The position numbers were made by a program, and so were the translations under genes. A stretch of 19,043 bases of DNA, from NCBI GenBank assembly GCA_946999045.1, contig CAMQBR010000038.1, positions 1 to 19,043 of the forward strand, read 5' to 3'. Position 1 is the stretch's first letter. Every line of letters begins with the position of its first letter. Of this stretch, positions 7,401 through 15,326 are shown in pieces. Origin of the DNA: an uncultured Prevotella sp. (GTDB lineage: Bacteria > Bacteroidota > Bacteroidia > Bacteroidales > Bacteroidaceae). The notes below the pieces were generated by a model that searched no databases, was not told the origin of the DNA, and was given only the letters and a program-made list of their open reading frames with translations.

Positions 7401-7555
7401 CTACTTACCCTCACCATATATAGTGAAAGGCTATGAAGTTACTTTTTCTCACATTAGGCAGGTTCTATAACTTACAATGATGATTTAAGGGTGGTTCTAT
7501 AAATTACCACCCATAAACAAATTTACCTCAAAAATAGTGGCACAATCTGTCAAAG
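7401..7555. repeat. Convergent intergenic region with two copies of the dispersed motif and a hairpin
   Basis: The genes on both sides point at this spacer. It holds GGTTCTATAA at 7461-7470 and the full motif GGTTCTATAAATTACC at 7493-7508. The full copy lies inside a perfect inverted repeat, GGGTGGT (7489-7495) with ACCACCC (7506-7512), which could fold as a two-way hairpin at the end of both transcripts. No T run follows. CAAAAATAGTG at 7529-7539 resembles the promoter repeat at the right end of the window, but no -33 partner is at the right distance, so it is probably a remnant. Confidence 0.55.
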
Positions 7556-8020
7556 CTAATTGATAGAACCTCCCTTTAATATTTGATTGGCATGGTCTTT
7601 AACCTTAATCTCTTTTGGAGTGATAATGCGCTCTACCTTACCTTCTTCATCAATAATAAAGGTAGTGCGGAAGGTACCCATGTATTTTCTACCACACATA
7701 CTCTTTTCTCCCCATACACCGAACATATTGTTTAGAGCCTTTTCTGTATCAGCTATTAGGGGGAAGGGAAGATTATTCTTTTCAATAAACTTCTTGTGCG
7801 ACTTAGCATCCTGAACGCTTACACCCACTACGGCATAACCATTATCTAAAAAGCGTTGATAGTTATCGCGCAAGTTGCAAGCCTCATTGGTACAACCAGG
7901 TGTACTATCTTTTGGATAAAAGTATAAAACAAGTTTCTTACCCTTGAAGTTAGATAACTTCACTTCATTACCATCTTGATCGTGTCCTAATATCTCTGGC
8001 ACTTTATCTCCAATATTCAT
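7556..8020 (-). CDS. bcp: Thiol peroxidase of the Bcp/PrxQ type
   Basis: The 154-aa product reduces hydrogen peroxide and organic peroxides with thioredoxin-like reductants in the cytoplasm. It has the AhpC/TSA fold with the peroxidatic motif STPGCTNEAC at 39-48. Cys43 is the peroxidatic cysteine and Cys48, five residues on, is the resolving cysteine, as in E. coli Bcp. The TFRTTFIID segment near residue 116 holds the expected conserved arginine. Length is normal for the family. The last five residues (GGSIN) and the TAG stop are encoded by a copy of the dispersed intergenic motif. The gene is alone on this strand: 221 bases separate it from the sugar operon, and a candidate promoter lies at 8050-8080. 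Confidence 0.93.
   Translation of the reverse strand: MNIGDKVPEILGHDQDGNEVKLSNFKGKKLVLYFYPKDSTPGCTNEACNLRDNYQRFLDNGYAVVGVSVQDAKSHKKFIEKNNLPFPLIADTEKALNNMFGVWGEKSMCGRKYMGTFRTTFIIDEEGKVERIITPKEIKVKDHANQILKGGSIN
7558..7578 (-). repeat. Copy of the dispersed motif overlapping the bcp 3' end
   Basis: On the minus strand this reads TAAAGGGAGGTTCTATCAATT, a close match to the copy at 10721-10745 (TTTAAGGGCGGTTCTATCAATTACC). It encodes the last codons of bcp and runs into its stop. Confidence 0.5.
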
Positions 8021-8049
8021 ATTGCTTAGTTTTTATAATTATTACAATG

Positions 8050-8080
8050 CAATATTAGTAATAAATTTATTATCTTCAAT
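8050..8080 (-). promoter_or_regulatory. Candidate promoter for bcp
   Basis: On the minus strand, TAATATTG (8050-8057) resembles the Bacteroidetes -7 box TAnnTTTG with one mismatch. ATTG (8077-8080) lies 19 bases upstream, matching the -33 TTG element and spacing. The start codon is 30 bases downstream of the -7 box. The rest of the 8021-8241 spacer is AT-rich and shows nothing else clear. Confidence 0.35.
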
Positions 8081-8241
8081 GTTATAGATAGTTATTTTGT
8101 ATTTATGTGAGTTAATGAGAGAGGGGCATGTGTATGATTCGTAGTTTTTATAAGGCAGATGCTATAACGTGGCTTTATTAGATTTTGGAGATGTTGTTGA
8201 GCAAAAAAAAACTTGTAAGTGGTATAAAATCAAAAAGTTAG

Positions 8242-9369
8242 TTAACTCCTTTTTACCTTCATTACCTCTTGGTAGCTCCTGTTTAATACTTCTACTATAT
8301 ACTTAGCCTCTTCTATGCTGATGATAGGGTTGAGGGGAATGCTTAATTCTTGTTGATGAATGCGCTCGGTGATAGGGTATGAGCAATGTTTCCACTCTTT
8401 GTATGCTTCTTGCTGATGAGGCGGTATAGGGTAGTGTATAGCTGTTTGGATGCCATGCGCCTGCAAATAAGTTTGCAAGGCTTCACGTTGAGGAGTAAGA
8501 ATGGGAAAAATATGCCAAACATTGTTGGTGGTAGATGTTTTAGGAAGCGTAATAAGTGGGTTGTAGAGGTGGGTAAGATAATATTGGGCGAGGCGTTGAC
8601 GATAGGCATTATCTGTATCAAGATATTTTAACTTAACGGATAATACGGCTGCTTGTAGCTCGTCCATCCTACTGTTTTTACCCTTGTATGTAAAAACATA
8701 TTTGCGAGAAGAACCATAGTTGCCCAGTGCTCTAATGGCTTTAGCTAAATCCGCATGACAGGTAGTAACCGCTCCAGCATCGCCCAATGCGCCTAAGTTC
8801 TTGCTGGGATAAAAACTATGTGCTGCTGCATCGCCCAACGCACCCGTGCGTTGTGTATTATGATAGAAACAACCATGTGCCTGTGCATTATCTTCTACGA
8901 GTTGTAGGTTATATTTTTGGCAGAGTTTACCAATATGCTCAGTGTAAGCACATCGCCCATAAAGATGTACTAATATAATGGCACGTGTGCGCAAAGTAAT
9001 GGCATTCTCAATCAGCCTGTCATCTATTTGCAGTGTATCTATCCTTGGTTCTACCAAAACAGGAATCAATTGGTTGGCTGTAATAGACAATATGGTGGCG
9101 ATGTAAGTATTAGCAGGCACGATAATTTCATCGCCCGGTTGCATTTTACCCAATTCTATATAGCTTTTAAGAATAAGTGTGAGCGCATCCAAGCCGTTGC
9201 CGCAGCTTATACAATAAGGTGTACCAATATACTGTGCATATTGTTTTTCAAACGTTTGTACCGCCTTTCCTTGCAGATACCACCCACTGTTTACCACATT
9301 ATTTATAGCTTGTAGCGTCTCTGTAATGTATCGTTGATTGATGCGTTGTAAGCTTAAATATTCTATCAT
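8242..9369 (-). CDS. fdtB: DegT/DnrJ/EryC1-family sugar aminotransferase (FdtB-like)
   Basis: This PLP enzyme should add an amino group at C3 of a dTDP-3-keto-6-deoxyhexose, using glutamate. In the 375-aa form the Schiff-base lysine is Lys190 in SFYPSKNLGALGD, and Asp160 in VEDNAQAHG would contact the pyridine nitrogen. The SCGNGLDAL segment forms the phosphate-binding start of the fold. I place the start at the ATG at 9369, which overlaps the stop of the preceding gene as ATGA and gives the usual N-terminus of the family (MIxxLxLxxIN). An ATG nine bases earlier, at 9378, is also possible. It is the last gene of the sugar set, after the ketoisomerase and acyltransferase. That context supports an FdtB/QdtB role rather than a C4 aminotransferase, but the exact sugar cannot be read from sequence. 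Confidence 0.85.
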   Translation of the reverse strand: MIEYLSLQRINQRYITETLQAINNVVNSGWYLQGKAVQTFEKQYAQYIGTPYCISCGNGLDALTLILKSYIELGKMQPGDEIIVPANTYIATILSITANQLIPVLVEPRIDTLQIDDRLIENAITLRTRAIILVHLYGRCAYTEHIGKLCQKYNLQLVEDNAQAHGCFYHNTQRTGALGDAAAHSFYPSKNLGALGDAGAVTTCHADLAKAIRALGNYGSSRKYVFTYKGKNSRMDELQAAVLSVKLKYLDTDNAYRQRLAQYYLTHLYNPLITLPKTSTTNNVWHIFPILTPQREALQTYLQAHGIQTAIHYPIPPHQQEAYKEWKHCSYPITERIHQQELSIPLNPIISIEEAKYIVEVLNRSYQEVMKVKRS

Positions 9370-10304
9370 ACTTTCCATTGATAGGTGTCATAACAAATAG
9401 CACGCCCGCCAAAACCTTCTTTTTGATGTATGAGTGAGGCGTTGAGCAGATGCCCACTTTGCAGAGTAGACGTGCCAAAATCAAAATATTGTTGTTCGTC
9501 CCACGATTGATGAAGTAAGAAATGGAACAAACCATCAATTACACGCAGTTGCTTTCCTTCGGGCGATGCCGAGATGTATTGCGTATGCACCACGTTGGGA
9601 GTGAGATAAAGAACGGTTCCTCCTAACACCATGTTATCTTTGCATGCCACATACAACTGGATGTGATGAGGGAAACGTTGGTGCAACAGTTCTATTTCCT
9701 GCAAGCTATGAACGGGTTTCGCACCGTATTTATTCATTAAATTGTCATCCAGCACTTGCCAAAAGGCAGCAAAATTTGTACTCTGTTTTATCTCTATGCC
9801 ATTTTTTATACATTGCTTAACCCCTCGTCTACGGTTCTCACTCCATTTCAAGGTATGTGCCAAATCAATGACAGAAGAAATGTTGCGTGCCACTAATTGG
9901 GCGTTGCATACTTTAAAGAGTGCGTACAAATCTTCCTCGGCAGGTATTAGGTGATAGATAGAAGGTGTGGGACGGTACACCACTTGCTTGATGTGCTGTG
10001 TGCGAAGATATGTGTTAAGTTCATAGAAAAGGCACAACGTGTAAGAAGCTGTAGCCCGATAGTCTATGACAAGACCACCGTACGTAAGTCCAAAGTGTGA
10101 GTAGAGGGTGCTGTCTACCACGTGAGCAGGCAATATGGCGTACAGTTTTCTATCTTTATAAAATAAGAGCGAAAAGTCTTTAAAGCGGTCTTTGTGGTAA
10201 TCCATGTACGAACGATTAAACATAAACGAGCCATTCTTTGCCAAAGCCACAAACTTGTTCCATTCTTCTTTGTGTGTATCGTTATAGCGTTGTATATCAA
10301 ACAT
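9366..10304 (-). CDS. FemAB/GNAT-like acyltransferase, probable sugar N-acyltransferase
   Basis: The 312-aa product resembles the FemAB-like group of GNAT acyltransferases (Acetyltransf_6 type). Residues about 150-165 hold the SSVIDL...KWSENRRRGVKQ segment typical of this group, and the second half carries the GNAT-like core with strands near LYVACKDNMVLGGTVLYL and a final DFGTS motif. It overlaps fdtA upstream by 8 bases and fdtB downstream by 4 bases (ATGA) or 13 bases, so translation is probably coupled. The context suggests it acylates the amino group made by FdtB, giving a dTDP-3-acylamino-3,6-dideoxyhexose. Known FdtC and QdtC enzymes for this step are hexapeptide-repeat proteins, so this would be an unrelated substitute. 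A role in adding an amino acid or other acyl group is also possible. Confidence 0.75.
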   Translation of the reverse strand: MFDIQRYNDTHKEEWNKFVALAKNGSFMFNRSYMDYHKDRFKDFSLLFYKDRKLYAILPAHVVDSTLYSHFGLTYGGLVIDYRATASYTLCLFYELNTYLRTQHIKQVVYRPTPSIYHLIPAEEDLYALFKVCNAQLVARNISSVIDLAHTLKWSENRRRGVKQCIKNGIEIKQSTNFAAFWQVLDDNLMNKYGAKPVHSLQEIELLHQRFPHHIQLYVACKDNMVLGGTVLYLTPNVVHTQYISASPEGKQLRVIDGLFHFLLHQSWDEQQYFDFGTSTLQSGHLLNASLIHQKEGFGGRAICYDTYQWKV

Positions 10305-10707
10305 TTTGTTTATTCTTTATGTATGATATAAAATTCTGATAATCTCTAATGTAATCATTCTCATCATAAAGGGCAGAAGCCAGTACTAAGCACACCGCTC
10401 CAGAGGAAAAGTCGTCTAAGGTTCGCCATGTGTCAATATTAATGAGAAGTCCTTGGTATGGGTGGTTGAGCAATACCGATGTTGTTTCCTTGCCGTTGTC
10501 GATAGTAACATGAAAGCTGCCACTCAGTGCCACTAAGAGTTCTTTGCACTGCTTATGTGCGTGTCCGCCTCGGCATCCACCAGCTGGAACATCGTACACC
10601 CAGTATGCTCGTTTTATTTCGAAGGGTATATCTTTGTTGCCTTCTGCTACGGTAAGGTTGCCGCGTAGGTCTACTATCTTGGTTAAATTGATGATAGTTG
10701 CTTTCAC
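10297..10707 (-). CDS. fdtA: dTDP-4-keto-6-deoxyglucose 3,4-ketoisomerase (FdtA/QdtA-like cupin)
   Basis: The 136-aa product is a small cupin of the WxcM/FdtA family. It should convert dTDP-4-keto-6-deoxyglucose, the RmlB product, to the 3-keto isomer. The GGHAHK segment places His49 and His51 at the cupin active site, as in characterised FdtA. The rest fits the family along its whole length, including SSGAVCLVLAS and the YDENDYIRDYQNF end. FdtA and QdtA differ in the configuration they give at C4. Arg95, in TWRTLDDF, is near a position I recall as diagnostic, but I would not decide the sugar from it. The TGA stop overlaps the first codons of the acyltransferase gene by 8 bases. A 158-base spacer separates it from purT. 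Confidence 0.88.
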   Translation of the reverse strand: MKATIINLTKIVDLRGNLTVAEGNKDIPFEIKRAYWVYDVPAGGCRGGHAHKQCKELLVALSGSFHVTIDNGKETTSVLLNHPYQGLLINIDTWRTLDDFSSGAVCLVLASALYDENDYIRDYQNFISYIKNKQNV

Positions 10708-10720
10708 TTTTTATGATTGT

Positions 10721-10749
10721 TTTAAGGGCGGTTCTATCAATTACCACTG
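10721..10749. repeat. Copy of the dispersed GGTTCTATmAATTACC motif
   Basis: Bases 10721-10749 read, on the + strand, a TTTAAGGGCGG lead, then GGTTCTATCAATTACC (10730-10745), then ACTG. The flank also matches the copy at 7479-7510, including the preceding ATGATT. It lies between purT and fdtA, 14 bases before the fdtA start. Confidence 0.55.
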
Positions 10750-10763
10750 TAAAGTTTAACTTT

Positions 10764-10865
10764 TTACTTTGAGCATAGTACGTTATAATTATACTCTTTT
10801 TGCTGTCTTACTAATTCCTTGTACTCTTTGTAAAACTTGTATTCTTGTGAGCTTAAAAAATATTT
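10764..10865 (-). other. 33-codon open frame directly after the purT stop, in the purT frame
   Basis: Directly after the purT TAA (10866-10868), 33 sense codons follow in the same frame, ending at TAA 10764-10766. The encoded stretch is rich in Tyr, Lys and Glu (for example EYKFYKEYKEL) and has no Met. It could be a decayed coding remnant, a rare read-through tail, or chance: about thirty open codons are not very unlikely in AT-rich DNA. Confidence 0.3.
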
Positions 10866-12026
10866 TTATTTAAGAACGGTGCTTGCCAAGCGTTTGGCTT
10901 TGCTTCTTAGTTGCTCTATGTTGGCATTTACATCACCGTAACAAAGAACAATACCCATGCGTCTGCCCACATATTGTGTGGGTTTTCCAAAAATTCTAAT
11001 GTTGGTATTCGGCTCTTTCAATGTGTCCAGCATATTGTATGTTGGTGGCGTATTGCTCTCTTCTTTGGCAGAAATAACAGCTGTGCAACCACAATGTTCC
11101 AGTTGAATGGATGCAATGGGCAGATGTAAGAGTGCACGCAGATGCAAGTCGAACTCATTAAAGTTGGTGGTACGAGCCAACGTTACCATACCTGTATCGT
11201 GTGGGCGGGGCGAAAGTTCTGAGAAGATAACTTCCTTATCTTTGGTTAAGAAAAATTCTACCCCCCACAATCCTTCACCTGTAAGAGCTGTTGTAATTTT
11301 CTTTGCCATATCTTGTGCCTGTTGTAAAGCCGAGTTTGGTAATTGGAATGGTTGCCAACTCTCTTGAAAATCTCCACCTTTCTGTATATGTCCTATAGGC
11401 GGACAAAACAGAGTGCAACCATTTTTCTGGGTAATGGTAAGCAAGGTAAACTCGCTTTCAAAAGTAATAAACTCTTCTACAATAATCTCTTTAAGGTCGC
11501 CTCTGCTTCCTTCCATTGCGTTTGTAAAGGCCTTGTCCAGTTGTTCTTCAGCTTTTACAATGGTTTGTCCATGGCCAGATGACGACATCAATGGCTTTAC
11601 CACACACGGAAAGCCAATAGATTGAGCTGCCTTATGTAATTGTGATGGAGTTGTGGCATAATAAAAAAGAGCCGTTCGTAGCCCCAGCTCATTGTGAGCA
11701 AGGTTGCGAATGGCTTTTCTATTCATAGTATAATTAACGGCTTTGGCACTGGGTACCACCTGTATGCCCTGTGCCTCGTAGTCGTATAGTTGTTCGGTAC
11801 GAATGGCTTCTATCTCTGGAACTATCACATCAGGCTTATGCTTTTGCACAATGTTATTTAGTGCATTTCCGTCTAACATGTTGAACACTTCTTTGCAGTC
11901 AGCCACTTGCATGGCAGGAGCATCGTTATAGTTATCGCATGCAATAACATATTGCCCCAAACGTTTGGCAGCAATGGTAAATTCTTTTCCTAATTCACCT
12001 GCTCCTAATAATAGAATTTTCTTCAT
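10866..12026 (-). CDS. purT: Formate-dependent phosphoribosylglycinamide formyltransferase (GAR transformylase 2)
   Basis: The 386-aa product is an ATP-grasp enzyme that joins formate to glycinamide ribonucleotide using ATP, the third step of purine synthesis. The N-terminus has the GAGELGKE motif (8-15). The substrate-binding EIEAIRTEQL follows at 71-80. The ATP-grasp lysine is in VVKPLMSSSGHGQ (142-154), and the family signature SPRPHDTGMVT is at 272-282. Length agrees with E. coli PurT (392 aa). It lies 18 bases after rmlB, so both are probably co-transcribed, though purine synthesis has no direct link to the sugar pathway. A 33-codon open frame follows its stop codon in frame. Confidence 0.95.
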   Translation of the reverse strand: MKKILLLGAGELGKEFTIAAKRLGQYVIACDNYNDAPAMQVADCKEVFNMLDGNALNNIVQKHKPDVIVPEIEAIRTEQLYDYEAQGIQVVPSAKAVNYTMNRKAIRNLAHNELGLRTALFYYATTPSQLHKAAQSIGFPCVVKPLMSSSGHGQTIVKAEEQLDKAFTNAMEGSRGDLKEIIVEEFITFESEFTLLTITQKNGCTLFCPPIGHIQKGGDFQESWQPFQLPNSALQQAQDMAKKITTALTGEGLWGVEFFLTKDKEVIFSELSPRPHDTGMVTLARTTNFNEFDLHLRALLHLPIASIQLEHCGCTAVISAKEESNTPPTYNMLDTLKEPNTNIRIFGKPTQYVGRRMGIVLCYGDVNANIEQLRSKAKRLASTVLK

Positions 12027-12044
12027 ATATAATATATATATATA

Positions 12045-13193
12045 CTATCTGTTGCCGTACATTTCTTCGTAATACTTTTGGTAATTGCCGCTGGTAACCT
12101 CATTAATCCATTGCTGATTTTCAAGATTCCATTTAATAGTCTTCACGATACCATTGGCAAACATGGTTTCTGGATACCAACCTAAGTCGTGCTTAATCTT
12201 TGTTGGATCAATGGCGTAACGCTTATCATGTCCTAACCTATCGGTAACAAATGTTATCAAATCATTGTTTATCCAGTTGATAGCAATTTCGCCTTGTGCA
12301 TCCTTTACCTGCTTCTTCAAAATCTTTCTTAGGTCTTTGTTTTGTTGCATCATGTCGTGAATGGTCTTAATGGTAAGCTTCACAATATCAATGTTCTTCA
12401 TTTCATTGTGTCCACCTATATTATACACCTCTCCCTCTTTACCTTCACGTATCACCATATCAATAGCTTTGCAATGGTCGTCTACATACAACCAATCACG
12501 AATGTTCTCGCCTTTTCCATAAACAGGAAGTTGCTTGCCTTCGAGAATGTTATTGATAATTAATGGTATTAGCTTCTCTGGAAACTGGTAAGGACCGTAG
12601 TTGTTAGAGCAACGTGTAATGCTTACAGGAAAATGGTAGGTATCACGATAAGCCATCACTATCATGTCGGCACTGGTTTTTGAGGCACTATACGGACTAT
12701 GAGGGCAGAGTGGGGTAGCTTCTGTGAAAAAACCTTCTGCTCCTAATGTACCATAAACCTCATCGGTAGAAACTTGATGAAAACGCTTACCAACCTTCCA
12801 TGTAGGATAGCCTTGCTCATCTTTACCTGTTATCCAAGCCTTACGTGCTGCATCCATAAGGTTTTGCGTTCCTAAGATGTTTACTGATAAGAAAAGTTGT
12901 GGGTCTTCAATACTGCGGTCAACATGACTCTCTGCTGCAAAGTTTACCACATAGTCTATTTCGTTTTCAGCAAATAGCTTGTCAGCTAATGTTTTATCCC
13001 TAATATCTCCTTTTACAAAGAAGCATCGCTTGTTATCAATATCCCCCTTAATGGTTCCCAAATTACCAGCGTATGTTAATAAATCAAGGATAATTATCTT
13101 TATTTCCTCGTTCTTGTATTTTTGGTTGAGCAAGTACTTAATAAAGTTTGCTCCGATGAAGCCAGCGGCTCCTGTAACTAAATAGGTCTTCAT
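12045..13193 (-). CDS. rmlB: dTDP-glucose 4,6-dehydratase
   Basis: The 382-aa product is an extended short-chain dehydrogenase. It converts dTDP-glucose to dTDP-4-keto-6-deoxyglucose with bound NAD. The Rossmann motif is TGAAGFIG at 7-14. The catalytic set is STDEVYG (142-148, with Thr143, Asp144, Glu145) and YSASK with Tyr168 and Lys172. A segment near 275-325 is longer than in E. coli RmlB (361 aa), as is common in Bacteroidetes. It is the first step for the FdtA, FdtB and acyltransferase genes downstream. No RmlA, RmlC or RmlD is next to it, so dTDP-glucose must come from elsewhere and rhamnose is not the obvious product. Confidence 0.95.
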   Translation of the reverse strand: MKTYLVTGAAGFIGANFIKYLLNQKYKNEEIKIIILDLLTYAGNLGTIKGDIDNKRCFFVKGDIRDKTLADKLFAENEIDYVVNFAAESHVDRSIEDPQLFLSVNILGTQNLMDAARKAWITGKDEQGYPTWKVGKRFHQVSTDEVYGTLGAEGFFTEATPLCPHSPYSASKTSADMIVMAYRDTYHFPVSITRCSNNYGPYQFPEKLIPLIINNILEGKQLPVYGKGENIRDWLYVDDHCKAIDMVIREGKEGEVYNIGGHNEMKNIDIVKLTIKTIHDMMQQNKDLRKILKKQVKDAQGEIAINWINNDLITFVTDRLGHDKRYAIDPTKIKHDLGWYPETMFANGIVKTIKWNLENQQWINEVTSGNYQKYYEEMYGNR

Positions 13194-13244
13194 TCTTTTT
13201 ACGTTGAACTTTATAATTACGTTGTTTAAGCTTCTGATTTTAGA

Positions 13245-13256
13245 TTAAGGGTGGTT
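13245..13256. repeat. Half copy of the dispersed motif between the kinase-like gene and rmlB
   Basis: TTAAGGGTGGTT matches the first half of the copies at 7486 and 10722, then diverges. The 100-base spacer around it shows no clear promoter boxes for rmlB. Confidence 0.35.
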
Positions 13257-13293
13257 GCTCTTTTGTCCTATAAACGTAAAATAAATTAACTTA

Positions 13294-13962
13294 TTATATT
13301 TTTTGTTCCTTTTGTTCTCCAGTTTTATAATCTTCTGTTGTTAAAGCAAAGCGAGCTTTAATAATCATTCCTAACATTTCTGTTGTTTTGTCTATACCCA
13401 TCAAGCTAGAGTTTATGCAGAGGTCATAGCTACTACTAAATCCCCATTTCTTACCCGTATAATAATTATAATAGGTGGCACGCTCGTTCTCCTTGTCGTT
13501 AATAAATTTCTGTGCTGCGTCCTCATTACAATTTCTACGTTCGCAGATACGTTTAATTCTATCCTTTCTGTTAGCCGAAATAAAGATATTCACCACATTA
13601 GAAAACTTGCGTAATACATAATCAGCCGTTCTTCCAACGAATATACAGTTACCCTCTTTTGCAGCCTTCAAGATAGCATCACTCTGAAACTTAAACAATC
13701 CATCCTCCGTAAACTTATTATCGTAAAACGAACTATCTGTGATGAGCGGTGCATGAAGATGGAACATCGTGTCAAAGAATCCTTTACGTTCATCTCTCTC
13801 TCTAAAGAACTCCTCACTAAATCCACTCTCCTTGGCAGCCAGGTTTAATAGTTCATGGTCATACAGTTTGCAGTTAAACAATTTACTAAGCCTATCTGCA
13901 ATGATGTGTCCGCCACTTCCTACCTGTCTGCCTACATTAATAATTATCTTCTGTTGCTTCAT
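13294..13962 (-). CDS. Cytidylate kinase-like P-loop protein
   Basis: The 222-aa product has an N-terminal nucleotide-binding loop, GRQVGSGGH (11-19), where GSGG replaces the classical Walker A lysine pattern, as in the 'cytidylate kinase-like' family (Pfam Cytidylate_kin2). A FVGRTADYVL segment near 108-117 and the basic DRIKRICERR segment match the fold of nucleoside monophosphate kinases. The true substrate of this family is not settled, so CMP kinase activity should not be assumed. Its start is 2 bases after the MATE stop, so the two are co-transcribed and probably translationally coupled. Confidence 0.85.
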   Translation of the reverse strand: MKQQKIIINVGRQVGSGGHIIADRLSKLFNCKLYDHELLNLAAKESGFSEEFFRERDERKGFFDTMFHLHAPLITDSSFYDNKFTEDGLFKFQSDAILKAAKEGNCIFVGRTADYVLRKFSNVVNIFISANRKDRIKRICERRNCNEDAAQKFINDKENERATYYNYYTGKKWGFSSSYDLCINSSLMGIDKTTEMLGMIIKARFALTTEDYKTGEQKEQKI

Positions 13963-13964
13963 TA

Positions 13965-15326
13965 TTAGCCCTTTTTATGTTTTAAGTTAAATTTCTTCAT
14001 ATATACCATCATCATGCTAACAGAGGTAGCCACGGCAATAACGTCTGATGAGGGCAACGATGCCCATACGCCGTCTATACCAAAGAAATGTGGCAAGATA
14101 GCAAGCAAAGGCAACAAATATATCAACTGTCTTGATAGCGACAGGAAAATGCTAATCTTTACCTTGCCAATACACTGGAAAAAGTTGGTAGTAACCATTT
14201 GTATACCCACGATAGGGAATGCCAGTAAATTGATGCGAAGTCCGTCCATTGCTAGACGTGTGAGCGTTGCATCCGTTGTAAACAACCGAATGCAGTAGTA
14301 CGGAGCAAATTCACCTACCAACCAACCTGTGGTCATAATAATAGTTGCGGCAATGATAGATAGTTTTAGTACTCTCTTTACACGATGGGTTTGCATGGCA
14401 CCATAGTTATATCCTGCAATAGGTTGCATTCCTTGGTTCAGTCCCATGACGAACATCATAAACACTGTTGCAATACTATTGGATATGCCGTATGCACCCA
14501 CAGCCATATCTCCACCGTAACGCACAAACTGGTTGTTCATAAACACCACAATGATACAAGCACAGGCATTCATCAAGAATGGTGAGATACCTATGCCGAT
14601 GATAACTCTTACCAAGTTTGACTTGAGTTGGTAGATGCCACGTTTTAAGTGTAATAGTTCTTTTGGATTGCAGAATAGTTTTATTTGCCATATCAAAGCT
14701 AATGCTTGTGAGATGATAGTAGCAAAGGCAGCACCACGTATTCCCCAGCCCCACCATAATATAAATATCACATCCAAAATAATATTCATTGCCACTGTAA
14801 ACATGGTAGCATACATAGCTTGCTTGGGTTTACTGGCAGCACGCAATATGGCGTTCATACAAAAATACATATGAGATATGGCAGTACCTATTAGTATTAC
14901 TTGCATGAAGTCGCGAGCGTAGGGTAATGTTTCTTTACTGGCTCCAAAGAATAATATGATAGGATCTAAGAATATATAGCACACAAAACCGAACATCAAT
15001 CCTATGATGATGTTCAGTGTTACAGAGTTACCTAAAACATTTTTTGCACTGGTATAGTCTTTTTGACCTAACTTTACAGATATGGCTGTAGATGCACCTA
15101 TACCAATGGCAGAACCAAAGGCTGCCGATAGATTCATCAACGGAAAGGTAATGGCTAAGCCCGATATAGCTAACGAGCCTACAACCTGTCCTATAAAGAT
15201 ACGGTCAATCATGTTATACAACGATGCTGCCGTCATTGCTATCACGGCAGGCAGGGCATATTGCAAAAGTAGCTTTCCTACTGGTTTTGTTCCTAATTCT
15301 AATGTTGCTGTTTTATTATCACTCAT
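13965..15326 (-). CDS. MATE-family multidrug/metabolite exporter
   Basis: The product (453 aa from the ATG at 15326) is an inner-membrane antiporter with about twelve helices in two halves. The N-terminus fits MATE proteins: MIDRIFIGQVVGSLAISGLA and the AFGSAIGIGASTAIS helix, and the second half has FMMFVMGLNQGMQPIAGYNYGA. The ion used and the substrate cannot be told. The start at 15326 is chosen because it is the in-frame ATG; a GTG at 15338 is the only other choice. The start region is present in three 16-bp tandem copies (listed separately). It is the first gene of the run toward the cytidylate kinase-like gene. Confidence 0.93.
   Translation of the reverse strand: MSDNKTATLELGTKPVGKLLLQYALPAVIAMTAASLYNMIDRIFIGQVVGSLAISGLAITFPLMNLSAAFGSAIGIGASTAISVKLGQKDYTSAKNVLGNSVTLNIIIGLMFGFVCYIFLDPIILFFGASKETLPYARDFMQVILIGTAISHMYFCMNAILRAASKPKQAMYATMFTVAMNIILDVIFILWWGWGIRGAAFATIISQALALIWQIKLFCNPKELLHLKRGIYQLKSNLVRVIIGIGISPFLMNACACIIVVFMNNQFVRYGGDMAVGAYGISNSIATVFMMFVMGLNQGMQPIAGYNYGAMQTHRVKRVLKLSIIAATIIMTTGWLVGEFAPYYCIRLFTTDATLTRLAMDGLRINLLAFPIVGIQMVTTNFFQCIGKVKISIFLSLSRQLIYLLPLLAILPHFFGIDGVWASLPSSDVIAVATSVSMMMVYMKKFNLKHKKG

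Noticed and set aside
7529..7539. CAAAAATAGTG as a promoter on the minus strand
   Set aside because: The -7-like box has no TTG element at 19 bases, and no minus-strand gene starts downstream of it.
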